NCBI GenBank assembly: GCA_002352605.1
Contig: DEIP01000130.1
Span: 600 to 21,435 of the forward strand
Length of the DNA stretch: 20,836 bases
Direction: 5' to 3'
DNA from: Desulfobacteraceae bacterium UBA2771
GTDB taxonomy: Bacteria > Desulfobacterota > Desulfobacteria > Desulfobacterales > Desulfosarcinaceae
Made by a program: the position numbers and the translations under genes
Part shown: one piece after another, positions 1-5,796 of the stretch
Position numbering within the stretch: the first letter of the stretch is position 1
How the letters are laid out: the number at the start of each line of letters is the position of its first letter
The notes under the pieces: model-generated
Database searches by the model: none
What the model was told of the DNA's origin: nothing
The model's input: only the letters and a program-made list of their open reading frames with translations

Positions 1-524
1 AACATGGCACCACCCACTATAAATCAAACGAAAGTGGTAAAGCAGGTGTTTCAACGGTTCCCCGTTGATCGTAATTGTCACTTTTTTTAGCGTCGTAAAA
101 TCCGACAGACCCATACGCCCAGGGATCTGTCTTTGAAGAAACATAACCTCCTTATCCGGGCCATTCAGGGCTTTCCACTTTTTTACCCGTCGCTGAAATG
201 TGCGCAGTTGGGAATTTGGATAAGCCCCCGGATATTTCTTGTTTAAATGCTCAAACAAAGTCAATGGTTGAAGATCTGGATTTTGCTCCAGCATGGGAAT
301 AATCTCCTCGTCCCAAACGCTGGAAAATGGGTCTTTGCGGGTTCGCCAGGTCCGTTTGGCCTTCCCGCCGGTGGAAATTTCTCCTTTCTCGATGCGACGC
401 CCGGAACGTTCCGATATCCCGGCCTTGGCGGCGCGGTAAGTTGAATATGCCCTTTATTTTTTGCTGACATGTAAATCCTTATCTGTTGTTCTGTGATGGG
501 TTTTCCCGACACGGACGCCTCCAT
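1..524 (-). pseudogene. istA: IS21-family transposase IstA, N-terminal part, frameshifted
   Basis: IstA is the DDE transposase of IS21-family elements and works with the ATPase IstB. The reading starts at ATG 524 (MEASVSGKPITEQQIRIYM), an N-terminal helix-turn-helix region. At about 431-436 the frame breaks. Restoring one base gives LTAAAKAGISERSGRR, followed by an uninterrupted frame to base 1 that includes QLRTFQRRVKKWKALNG and MGLSDFTTLKKVTI. The DFT stretch fits the beginning of the catalytic rve domain, whose remaining acidic residues would lie beyond the window edge. No strong ribosome binding site precedes the start. IS21 istA is not known to need frameshifting, so this is either a dead copy or a sequencing error in a GC-rich run. 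Confidence 0.7.
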
Positions 525-586
525 TTTGAGTAAGCAAACGTGTCGGTGGTTTATCACAATTAACCGGTCAAGATAGTTGTCGCACA
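1..586 (-). mobile_element. Terminal part of an IS21-family insertion sequence
   Basis: The segment carries an istA-like transposase reading leftward off the window edge. Upstream of that gene, on the minus strand, is an outer end beginning TGTGCGACAACTATC (586 downward). IS21-family elements typically end in TG/CA and have a non-coding stretch of tens of bases before istA, which fits the 62 bp here. The right boundary at 586 is inferred from the TGT start; the other end and istB lie outside the window. Immediately to the right begins a different transposase remnant on the opposite strand, so this element probably landed in or beside an older transposon. Confidence 0.6.
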
Positions 587-609
587 ATATGCAAAAACTG
601 GCTGATTAA

Positions 610-1029
610 AAAAGGTGGCTGTTGATCCCGACTCCAGCCCCGATCAACACGGCTTTCGTCGAGTACCTGAACGACTATCACCGCCGGATCCACAGCACAC
701 TCGAATGCTCACCCATGCAAAAACGCCTCAGCGTTGAAAGCGTTTGTCAAAAGGTGCCCGAGGTCGCCGATATCGAATCGCTGTTCCGGTTGACCCGTCG
801 CTGCCGGGTCTACAATGACCAAACGATCCGTTTACACAAAAAAGCCTTTGAAGTACCCGGATGTCTGCCCGGTGAGCGGGTAACCATCTATTACATGCCC
901 TGGGATCTTTCCCGTGTTTATTACGGCGTTGACCTGCAATTGGCCAAACCGGTGGACCTGACCGCAAACGCCCATCGTTTTGAAAACGCCAACTTTGCCA
1001 ACACCAAGGAGACAAACGATGACAGTTAA
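610..1029 (+). pseudogene. C-terminal remnant of an rve-type (Mu/IS481-like) transposase
   Basis: Only the last ~135 residues survive. They contain LNDYHRRIHSTLECSPMQ, the typical end of an rve integrase core, followed by a Mu-transposase-like beta-barrel C-terminal region (KKAFEVPGCLPGERVTIYY, DLSRVYY, KPVDLTANAHRFENA). The catalytic DDE residues would lie upstream and are missing. A stop codon at 607-609 and the IS21 end at 586 cut the frame, and no credible start exists (the first candidate is TTG at 622). This transposase type is normally followed by an ExeA/TniB-like AAA ATPase, and the next frame begins exactly such a protein with an 11-bp overlap. It was probably broken by the adjacent IS21-type insertion or by later deletion. 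Confidence 0.7.
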
Positions 1030-1126
1030 CCAACAGAACATGGCCGAACACTTCGGTTGGAAGTTTCATCCATTCTCGGATACCTGGCGAATGGACAAAC
1101 CGTTTGGCACTGGTTCAGTTGAATAG
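1019..1126 (+). pseudogene. Truncated N-terminus of an ExeA/TniB-like transposition ATPase
   Basis: A good ribosome binding site (AAGGAG, 7-base spacer) precedes ATG 1019, and the frame overlaps the end of the transposase remnant by 11 bp, so the two were translationally coupled. The product begins MTVNQQNMAEHFGWKFHPFS, and HFGW..HPFSDTW resembles the start of ExeA-like AAA ATPases that accompany this transposase type. After about 30 codons the frame runs into the inverted-repeat element at 1106. That element supplies the last residues (GTGSVE) and a TAG stop, giving a 35-residue stub with no Walker motifs. It cannot be functional as an ATPase. Confidence 0.65.
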
Positions 1127-1128
1127 GT
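1106..1128 (+). repeat. Left terminal inverted repeat (23 bp)
   Basis: Begins GGCACTGGTTCAGTTG and matches the reverse complement of 1230-1252 at all 23 positions. Read rightward in the frame of the truncated ATPase it encodes GTGSVE followed by TAG. Confidence 0.85.
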
Positions 1129-1209
1129 GATTCAATTATATCAATAGGTTGCAGTGGCTTATGGCAAACCGAGATAATCTATGTAACTATTAGTTTTAAC
1201 AGTCGTAAT

Positions 1210-1229
1210 ACGCAATTCTGCGTTTTTTT
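1210..1229 (+). terminator. Small intrinsic-terminator-like hairpin inside the MITE-like element
   Basis: ACGCA, loop ATTC, TGCGT (1210-1223), followed by a run of seven T (1223-1229), reads as a short rho-independent terminator on the plus strand. The stem is only 5 bp, so strength is doubtful. It would stop transcription from the transposase remnants before it opposed the minus-strand genes. Confidence 0.4.
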
Positions 1230-1252
1230 ACCTATTCAACTGAACCAGTGCC
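1230..1252 (-). repeat. Right terminal inverted repeat (23 bp)
   Basis: Perfect inverted copy of 1106-1128. Read leftward from the GalT-like pseudogene, in the frame that family similarity supports, it likewise encodes GTGSVE and a TAG stop. Confidence 0.85.
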
Positions 1253-1794
1253 GAAGAGCAGATGAAAGCGGAAATGGTCGTCGGTGCTGGCTCCGGTAAA
1301 AAAAATTCATATTGAAGCTGTAGACCCCCATCTTGTCATATTCGGCCATGAGCCCGGCCAGGCCGGTGGCGATGCCCAACAGGTCTTCGTCTAAGAGGTC
1401 CAGCGTGCACCGGGCATCTTCCACCACGGCGAGGAGATCGCCGGCAACCCCCATGGGGGCGAAAGCGGTGAGCCAGTCTGAAAAAATCAAGGGCAAAGCC
1501 GAATGCGGCAGCCATCTGGCCCGGGGTGAACGCCGTCATGAGGATGTAATGCCGGACGCCGAAGGTAGCCACGGCGCCGATACTGTCGTAGGGGGCAATG
1601 TTGGGAAAGATGACCATGTCGCCTTTTTGCATGCGTCCCTCGGCGATGAGATCCTGGGGAAAGCAGGAGGTCACTTCAAGCACCCTGTCGCCGCAGAAGG
1701 GGCACCAGCCATCGGTGTCGGCGACCAGATATTGTAGGCCGCCCTTTACCGGCCCGGAGGCGGGCTTCAGTTTTCTTAGAAAGTGCCGATACAT
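1253..1794 (-). pseudogene. Decayed GalT-like (hexose-1-phosphate uridylyltransferase-like) gene
   Basis: Two minus-strand frames join into one recognisable but broken protein. The first holds DTDGWCPFCGDRVLEV, EGRMQKGDMVIFPNIAPYD and TPGQMAAAFGFALDFF, resembling the N-terminal half of GalT-like proteins. The second holds WLTAFAPMGVAGD and AEYDKMGVYSFNMNFF, resembling the C-terminal half. The frame changes in an A/T run at about 1481-1488. The middle section, where the HPH catalytic motif should be, is absent, so an internal deletion is likely. A second shift occurs at a run of eight A (1308-1315): removing one base gives NFFTGASTDDHFRFHLLFG, then the inverted repeat ends the gene. The true start is uncertain; ATG 1794 has no ribosome binding site. 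The family assignment is from memory of sequence patterns. Confidence 0.55.
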
Positions 1795-1834
1795 ACCGGC
1801 GCAGGGAAACTGAATCGTGTTATCCCTGTTAAGA

Positions 1835-1892
1835 GGGCAGGGCCACAATAGCGGAGATCTGGCCCTGCCCGTCCAATCCAATGGGCCCTGCC
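1835..1892. repeat. Compound G/C-rich inverted repeat
   Basis: GGGCAGGGCCA (1835-1845) and TGGCCCTGCCC (1860-1870) form a perfect 11-bp stem with a 14-base loop. A third copy, GGGCCCTGCC (1883-1892), is followed by TATTTTTA (1893-1900). On the plus strand the first arm could pair with either the second or the third, and only the third pairing sits against a T-rich run. A smaller repeat (CAGGGA 1802-1807, TCCCTG 1823-1828) lies just left. It may be a terminator between the GalT-like remnant and ihfA, or part of a dispersed repeat family. Confidence 0.55.
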
Positions 1893-1900
1893 TATTTTTA

Positions 1901-2227
1901 TCAACCTATCCACATTCCAGCGGCGAAATGGTTGAAGACTCCATTAATGAACCCAACCAGCCTTGCAATTGCCATATCACTGGCTATTTTATCTTATGTC
2001 GACGGAGTCATTTCCGATAAGGAGTGCTGGAGGGCATGGAACACCCTTTAGCTCGGCGATGGGTATCCTATAAAGGCCTCCCGGCCTTCCCATAAGCCAT
2101 TGACTTCGCCGGCAATTTCATTACCATGCATTTACCGGAGCATCTTTTCGTGACGCCGGCCACATCGATGGGAAAGCGTTCAATATACGCTTCCAGCCGT
2201 CTGCATCCGACAACGCTGCCGTATATA
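1901..2227. other. Non-coding stretch downstream of ihfA
   Basis: No convincing gene is present. A hairpin with arms AAGGCC/GGCCTT (2073-2088, loop of four) lies about 140 bp downstream of ihfA; on the minus strand it is followed only by TATAGG after the stem, so it is a weak terminator candidate. A minus-strand fragment around 1915-2000 reads KIASDMAIARLVGFINGVF before a stop, which looks protein-like but has no start context and an upstream stop; it may be a gene relic. Confidence 0.35.
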
Positions 2228-2512
2228 TCAGCCTCCGTTCAACTTATCCCGCAACTTCCCGGAACACTTGAACGTCACCACTCGCCTTGCCGCCAGGATT
2301 TTTTCTTCACCGGTGGCCGGATTCCGGCCTTTTCGCGCTTTCTTTTCCATTACACGGAATTTACCGAAGCCGGATACCAGGACATCCTCGCCGGATGCCA
2401 GGGTGGATTTGATGATCTCAAGCAGGGTTTCGGTAACTTCTACGGACTCATTCTTTGGAAAGCCAAGGCTTTCCAGGACCCGTTCTACGATGTCACCTTT
2501 CGTCAGTGCCAT
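2228..2512 (-). CDS. ihfA: Integration host factor subunit alpha (HU/IHF family DNA-bending protein)
   Basis: A 94-residue HU/IHF-family protein, the usual length. It starts MALTKGDIVERVLESLG, like IHF-alpha. VSGFGKFRVMEKKARKGRNPATGEE is the conserved beta-arm region, with GRNPATGEE carrying the proline that intercalates into bent DNA, and ARRVVTFKCSGKLRDKLNG closes the fold. IHF-alpha usually pairs with IHF-beta, encoded elsewhere, to bend DNA at specific sites in transcription, replication and recombination. GGAG lies 8 bases before ATG 2512. A possible 42-codon leader ORF overlaps the start by 10 bp, suggesting coupled translation. HU instead of IHF remains possible; the MALTK start and beta-arm favour IHF-alpha. 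It is the last intact gene on the left of the window. Confidence 0.88.
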   Translation of the reverse strand: MALTKGDIVERVLESLGFPKNESVEVTETLLEIIKSTLASGEDVLVSGFGKFRVMEKKARKGRNPATGEEKILAARRVVTFKCSGKLRDKLNGG

Positions 2513-2631
2513 GGGTGGATCTCCAATCTTTTATATCCAATCCAGCATTCGGCTGTTTCCCCGGTGCGGCGGATCGGGAGAGAACAGGCGGTAATATGAC
2601 TGAAACCAAGCGGATAGACGATCACTTTCAT
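2503..2631 (-). CDS. Possible 42-residue leader peptide overlapping ihfA
   Basis: ATG 2631 is preceded by AAAGGAG (2647-2641) at a 9-base spacing, better than the site in front of ihfA itself. The frame encodes MKVIVYPLGFSHITACSLPI and ends IGYKRLEIHPWH; its TGA (2505-2503) falls inside the ihfA coding sequence, so the two overlap by 10 bp in different frames. I do not recognise the protein, and it shows no membrane segment or signal peptide. The arrangement suggests translational coupling or an expression-control leader for ihfA. It could also be chance, since short open frames are common. Confidence 0.4.
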   Translation of the reverse strand: MKVIVYPLGFSHITACSLPIRRTGETAECWIGYKRLEIHPWH

Positions 2632-2682
2632 GGTCACTGACTCCTTTGGTGATGGGGTGGTGGTACGGTAGGTGGAACACGT

Positions 2683-2713
2683 ATAAGTTCGCAGAGATAC
2701 CTATTCTTGTCAA
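2683..2713 (-). promoter_or_regulatory. Candidate promoter for the leader ORF and ihfA
   Basis: A consensus TTGACA (2713-2708) lies in the gap after the TPR gene, with AACTTATAC downstream (2689-2681). The best -10-like hexamers sit 18 to 22 bases away, and those at good spacing match TATAAT poorly, so only the -35 box is convincing. It would allow ihfA to be transcribed independently of the secretion cluster. Confidence 0.3.
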
Positions 2714-2758
2714 GGGGTTGCTTTCTTCTCGGATAAAGATTGGGGCCGAAATATCGGT

Positions 2759-3709
2759 TTAAAAGTCGATGGTCAGGCTCAGGAGGGCGCCGTTAGGCAC
2801 CGGTGCCAGGCTCAGGGTCGTTTGCCTGCGTCGGTTGAGCGCATCACGGAATTCGGCGATCCGGTCACGGTTATACTTGTGGGCACTGGAAACGGCGCCA
2901 TAGATGTTACCGGCGTAAAAACCGAACTCAACGAAACCGATCACGGCACCCAGGGCGTAGAGCTCATTGTCAAATGACTCCCATGCCGCACAGATCAGAC
3001 CGGCGTTGATCAGAAAAGCGGTAAGGGCGTCCTGGGTTCTCCCCGTGTAGAGCTGGCCGCCACCGGGCACGATGGAAAGCAGGCCGGCGGTGGTCGGATT
3101 TTTTACCGGGATGGTGTCGCTTCGGGCAAGGGTGCGTGTCAGGTCGGCCACCCGGAGGCGGTCCTGATTGTCGGGGGAAATTTGACCGAAGGTCTGAGCG
3201 GCGTCGTTCCATCGGCCCTGCTCCACGTGGAGCCAGCCCAGTTCGTAGCAGGCCCGGTCGATCACATGCGCCTCCGGGGAAAGCGCCATGAGGTTGTGCA
3301 GATCCACCATGGCCTGTTCGGTCATGCCCAGGCGGAAGTGGCTGCGGCTGAGCATGAAAAAGGCATCGATTTGCAGCGACGAACCCTGGTAATCAGCGGT
3401 TAGCGCATTGAAGACAGCCGCTGCCGCCTGATATCGACCGGCGCCGAACTGGGCCATGCCTGTCCCTTTCCGGGCCAGGGGGATTCTAGGGTCAGCCGGG
3501 AAGAAATAGATGAATCGATTAAACGCAACAATCGCTACATCGAAGGCGCCTTCATCGAGGCGGGTTTGTGCATAATCGTATTGGTGATCCGCATCGATGG
3601 TCAACAAGGCGGCAGCGTAGCCGGTCAATGAAAACAGCATCAGGGGTCCGCCGATGGCGATAATCAGAAAACGGAAGGCCGGTTGAAATACCATAATGGG
3701 GGATCCCAT
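2759..3709 (-). CDS. TPR-repeat membrane protein with C-terminal hydrophobic GGGQLY domain
   Basis: A 316-residue protein of unknown role. Residues 11-33 form a hydrophobic signal or anchor segment. Residues 45-190 read as TPR-like helical repeats (DYAQTRLDEGAFDVAIVAFN, ARKGTGMAQFGAGRYQAAAA, CYELGWLHVEQGRWNDAAQ), which bind partner proteins. The C-terminal third contains SIVPGGGQLYTGRTQDAL (residues 212-229), a motif seen in DUF5683-like membrane domains, with two hydrophobic stretches around 228-243 and 250-272, and ends in LLSLTIDF. It starts 6 bp after the YidD-like gene. ATG 3709 is given, but ATG 3694 (MVFQP) is an equally good start. Position at the end of the gsp run suggests a role in secretion-system assembly or envelope insertion; this is inference from context. 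Confidence 0.75.
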   Translation of the reverse strand: MGSPIMVFQPAFRFLIIAIGGPLMLFSLTGYAAALLTIDADHQYDYAQTRLDEGAFDVAIVAFNRFIYFFPADPRIPLARKGTGMAQFGAGRYQAAAAVFNALTADYQGSSLQIDAFFMLSRSHFRLGMTEQAMVDLHNLMALSPEAHVIDRACYELGWLHVEQGRWNDAAQTFGQISPDNQDRLRVADLTRTLARSDTIPVKNPTTAGLLSIVPGGGQLYTGRTQDALTAFLINAGLICAAWESFDNELYALGAVIGFVEFGFYAGNIYGAVSSAHKYNRDRIAEFRDALNRRRQTTLSLAPVPNGALLSLTIDF

Positions 3710-3715
3710 TGGACG

Positions 3716-4075
3716 TCAGTGCAACCAGAAATCGTTGTTTTGAACCGGATCCTGGCAACGGAGGCCGTGCCGGGTCATCGTGGCCGGACCGTTCTTCAGT
3801 TCATCACGGCCACAGCGCATCAGTCGGTCGCAGGCCATGATCCATCCCTGGATTGCACCGTGACGCCGTATGGCTTGCTGAGCATAGCAGGCGCACGACG
3901 GGGTCATGGGGCAGCGGTGGCCGTCCGCCCCGGACAGATATTTCTGGAAAAAATGGATGGGCGCCGTTATCACCGAAATGGATTCAGCTTTCCTCGCCGG
4001 ATCCGATTCCGGCGGTCCGGCAATGGCCAGGCCGACAAGCAGGAAGAAAATGAAAGCCGGATAAAGGGGTTTCAT
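3716..4075 (-). CDS. YidD-like membrane protein insertion factor
   Basis: A 119-residue protein with the YidD signature: a YidD-type helix (ISVITAPIHFFQKYLSG), then CPMTPSCACYAQQAIRRHG and MACDRLMRCGRDEL, keeping the PSC..Y and RC core cysteines. YidD assists membrane protein insertion near the YidC insertase. This version is longer than the usual ~70-90 residues: it adds an N-terminal hydrophobic segment (MKPLYPAFIFFLLVGLAIAG) that looks like a signal peptide or membrane anchor, and an unusual tail ending NNDFWLH. Its ATG overlaps the gspE stop codon (ATGA), so it is co-translated with the secretion genes. Classical yidD sits with rnpA and yidC, which are absent here, so this is probably a specialised paralogue. 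A cytoplasmic location as in classical YidD is not assured. Confidence 0.75.
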   Translation of the reverse strand: MKPLYPAFIFFLLVGLAIAGPPESDPARKAESISVITAPIHFFQKYLSGADGHRCPMTPSCACYAQQAIRRHGAIQGWIMACDRLMRCGRDELKNGPATMTRHGLRCQDPVQNNDFWLH

Positions 4076-5796
4076 TGTTGGGTCACCCGCAGGACTTCCT
4101 CGATGGTGGTCGTGCCGGTCAGCACCTTTTCGATGCCGCTCTGTCGCAACGTTTTCATATTCGACCGCTGGGCGTATTGTTTGATCTGTGAGGCATCGAA
4201 GGTTTTCAGAATCAGGGTCTTTAAACCTTCGTCCAAGTGCATGATCTCAAATATGCCGAAGCGGCCCCGGTAACCGGTGTTAAAGCACTTCTCGCAGCCT
4301 TTGGCCTGGTATAGCGTATGGTTTTTCAACTGTTCCCGGGAAATGCCGATGCTCTCTATGATCACACCGGGGGTGTAGGCTTCCTTGCAGTGGTCACATA
4401 GCACCCGTACCAGTCGCTGGGCGATCACCGCGACCACGGAGGAGGAGATGAGGAACGGTTCGACACCGATGTCCACCAATCGCGTAATGGCACCGGCCGA
4501 ATCGTTGGTGTGCAACGTGGAGAACACCAGGTGGCCAGTCAGGGCCGACTGGACGGCAATGGTGGCGGTCTCCTTGTCACGGATCTCGCCGATGAGGATC
4601 ACGTCCGGATCCTGTCGGACGATCGCACGTAAGCCACGGGCAAAGGTGAGGTCGATTTTCGGGTTCACCTGGATCTGGCTGATGCCCTTGAGCTGATATT
4701 CTACCGGATCTTCGATGGTGATGATGTTGATATCCGGCTTGATGATGCTGGCCAGCACGGAATAGAGGGTGGTGGTCTTGCCGCTTCCCGTGGGACCGGT
4801 CACCAGAATGATGCCGTTGGGCTGGGTTACCAGCTGGTTGAACAGTCGATGGTCTTCGGGCGATAGTCCCAGCTCCTTGAGGTTCAGCACCTCTTCCGAT
4901 TTGTTCAACAGTCGCATGACCACCCGCTCGCCGAAAGTGGTGGGCAGGGTGGACACGCGCACATCCACATTCTGGCTGCCGATTTTGACTTCCAGGCGGC
5001 CATCCTGGGGCAGTCGTTTTTCGGCGATATTGAGCTTGGACATGACCTTGATTCTGGAGATCAGTGATGCCTGGATCCATTTTGGCGGGGTGAGCAGATC
5101 GTAGAGGATCCCGTCCACCCGGTAACGCACTTTGAAGCTGTCCTGGTAGGGCTCGATGTGAATGTCGCTGGCACGGGCTTTGATGGACTGGGAGATAATA
5201 TGATTCACCAGTTTGATGATGGGGGCGTCACTGGTGTCCTCGAGCAGATCTGCCGTGTCCTCGATTTCACTGATGATGGTGCTGCCATCTTCTTCCATAT
5301 TCTGAACCAACTGTTCGGCGGTGCCTTGGCTCATGTCAAAGAGCAGGTTGATGGCGGAAAAAATGGCGTTCTTGGTGGAGAGTACCAGGTTGTAGGCCGA
5401 AAATCCGATCATTCGGGCCAGGTCGTCCAAGGGTTGAAAAGCGGCAGGGTCATTGACGGCGATGATGTTGACCAACTCTTCCGGCAGGCTGCTGTCACCA
5501 GCCGTCGGTATGTTTTTCAGCACCAGAGGAACCATGGCATGCCGTTTGAGGAAACCGATGGGTGCGATGCGGGTGCGATCCTCCCCGAAGCTTTCCAGGG
5601 GGAGTTCGGGCCAGAAGGGGATGTCATACTGCTCGCTGAAGGCCTCCAGCAATTGGTTCTCGGAGATGACTTTTCGATGCAGCAGCACATCCGACACGCG
5701 GCCCCCCTTTCTACCGTGGCGTCTGAATGCGTCGGCATAATCCTCATCGGAAACGCCGTATTTATGCTTTAAAATGTCTTCCAGAGATTTGTTCAT
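4072..5796 (-). CDS. gspE: Type II secretion ATPase GspE
   Basis: GspE is the cytoplasmic hexameric ATPase that drives pseudopilus assembly, docked to GspL and GspF. The 574-residue protein has an N-terminal GspE domain (residues 1-150), a linker, and the catalytic half: RASDIHIEP (208-216), Walker A GPTGSGKTT (334-342), the Asp box around ITIEDPVEYQ, Walker B DVILIGEIRD (398-407) and the His box HLVFSTLHTND (422-432). A CDHC...CEKC zinc-binding motif (C467, C470, C501, C504) typical of GspE/PilB proteins is complete. The length is normal for the family. It overlaps gspD by 4 bp upstream and the YidD-like gene by 4 bp downstream. PilB is the main alternative, but the surrounding gsp genes settle the call. 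Confidence 0.96.
   Translation of the reverse strand: MNKSLEDILKHKYGVSDEDYADAFRRHGRKGGRVSDVLLHRKVISENQLLEAFSEQYDIPFWPELPLESFGEDRTRIAPIGFLKRHAMVPLVLKNIPTAGDSSLPEELVNIIAVNDPAAFQPLDDLARMIGFSAYNLVLSTKNAIFSAINLLFDMSQGTAEQLVQNMEEDGSTIISEIEDTADLLEDTSDAPIIKLVNHIISQSIKARASDIHIEPYQDSFKVRYRVDGILYDLLTPPKWIQASLISRIKVMSKLNIAEKRLPQDGRLEVKIGSQNVDVRVSTLPTTFGERVVMRLLNKSEEVLNLKELGLSPEDHRLFNQLVTQPNGIILVTGPTGSGKTTTLYSVLASIIKPDINIITIEDPVEYQLKGISQIQVNPKIDLTFARGLRAIVRQDPDVILIGEIRDKETATIAVQSALTGHLVFSTLHTNDSAGAITRLVDIGVEPFLISSSVVAVIAQRLVRVLCDHCKEAYTPGVIIESIGISREQLKNHTLYQAKGCEKCFNTGYRGRFGIFEIMHLDEGLKTLILKTFDASQIKQYAQRSNMKTLRQSGIEKVLTGTTTIEEVLRVTQQ

Larger units (their letters stand above)
1106..1252. mobile_element. 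147-bp MITE-like element with perfect 23-bp terminal inverted repeats
   Basis: Bases 1106-1128 (starting GGCACTGGTTCAGTTG) are the exact reverse complement of 1230-1252. The 101 bp between them is AT-rich and has no meaningful ORF. This is the layout of a miniature inverted-repeat transposable element or a collapsed insertion sequence. No target-site duplication is visible: CGTTT lies on the left and GAAGA on the right. The left flank is a transposition ATPase stub and the right flank a decayed GalT-like gene, both cut exactly at the element ends. The parent transposase family cannot be named from the ends alone. Confidence 0.7.

Noticed and set aside
1333..1737. 134-codon plus-strand frame
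   Set aside because: Antisense to the GalT-like remnant, whose minus-strand peptides are recognisable.
2531..2713. 60-codon minus-strand frame before ihfA
   Set aside because: No ribosome binding site at its start; the other frame with AAAGGAG and ATG 2631 is better supported.
2746..2757. CCGA/TCGG hairpin after the TPR gene as a terminator
   Set aside because: Only a 4-bp stem with no T run in the direction of transcription.
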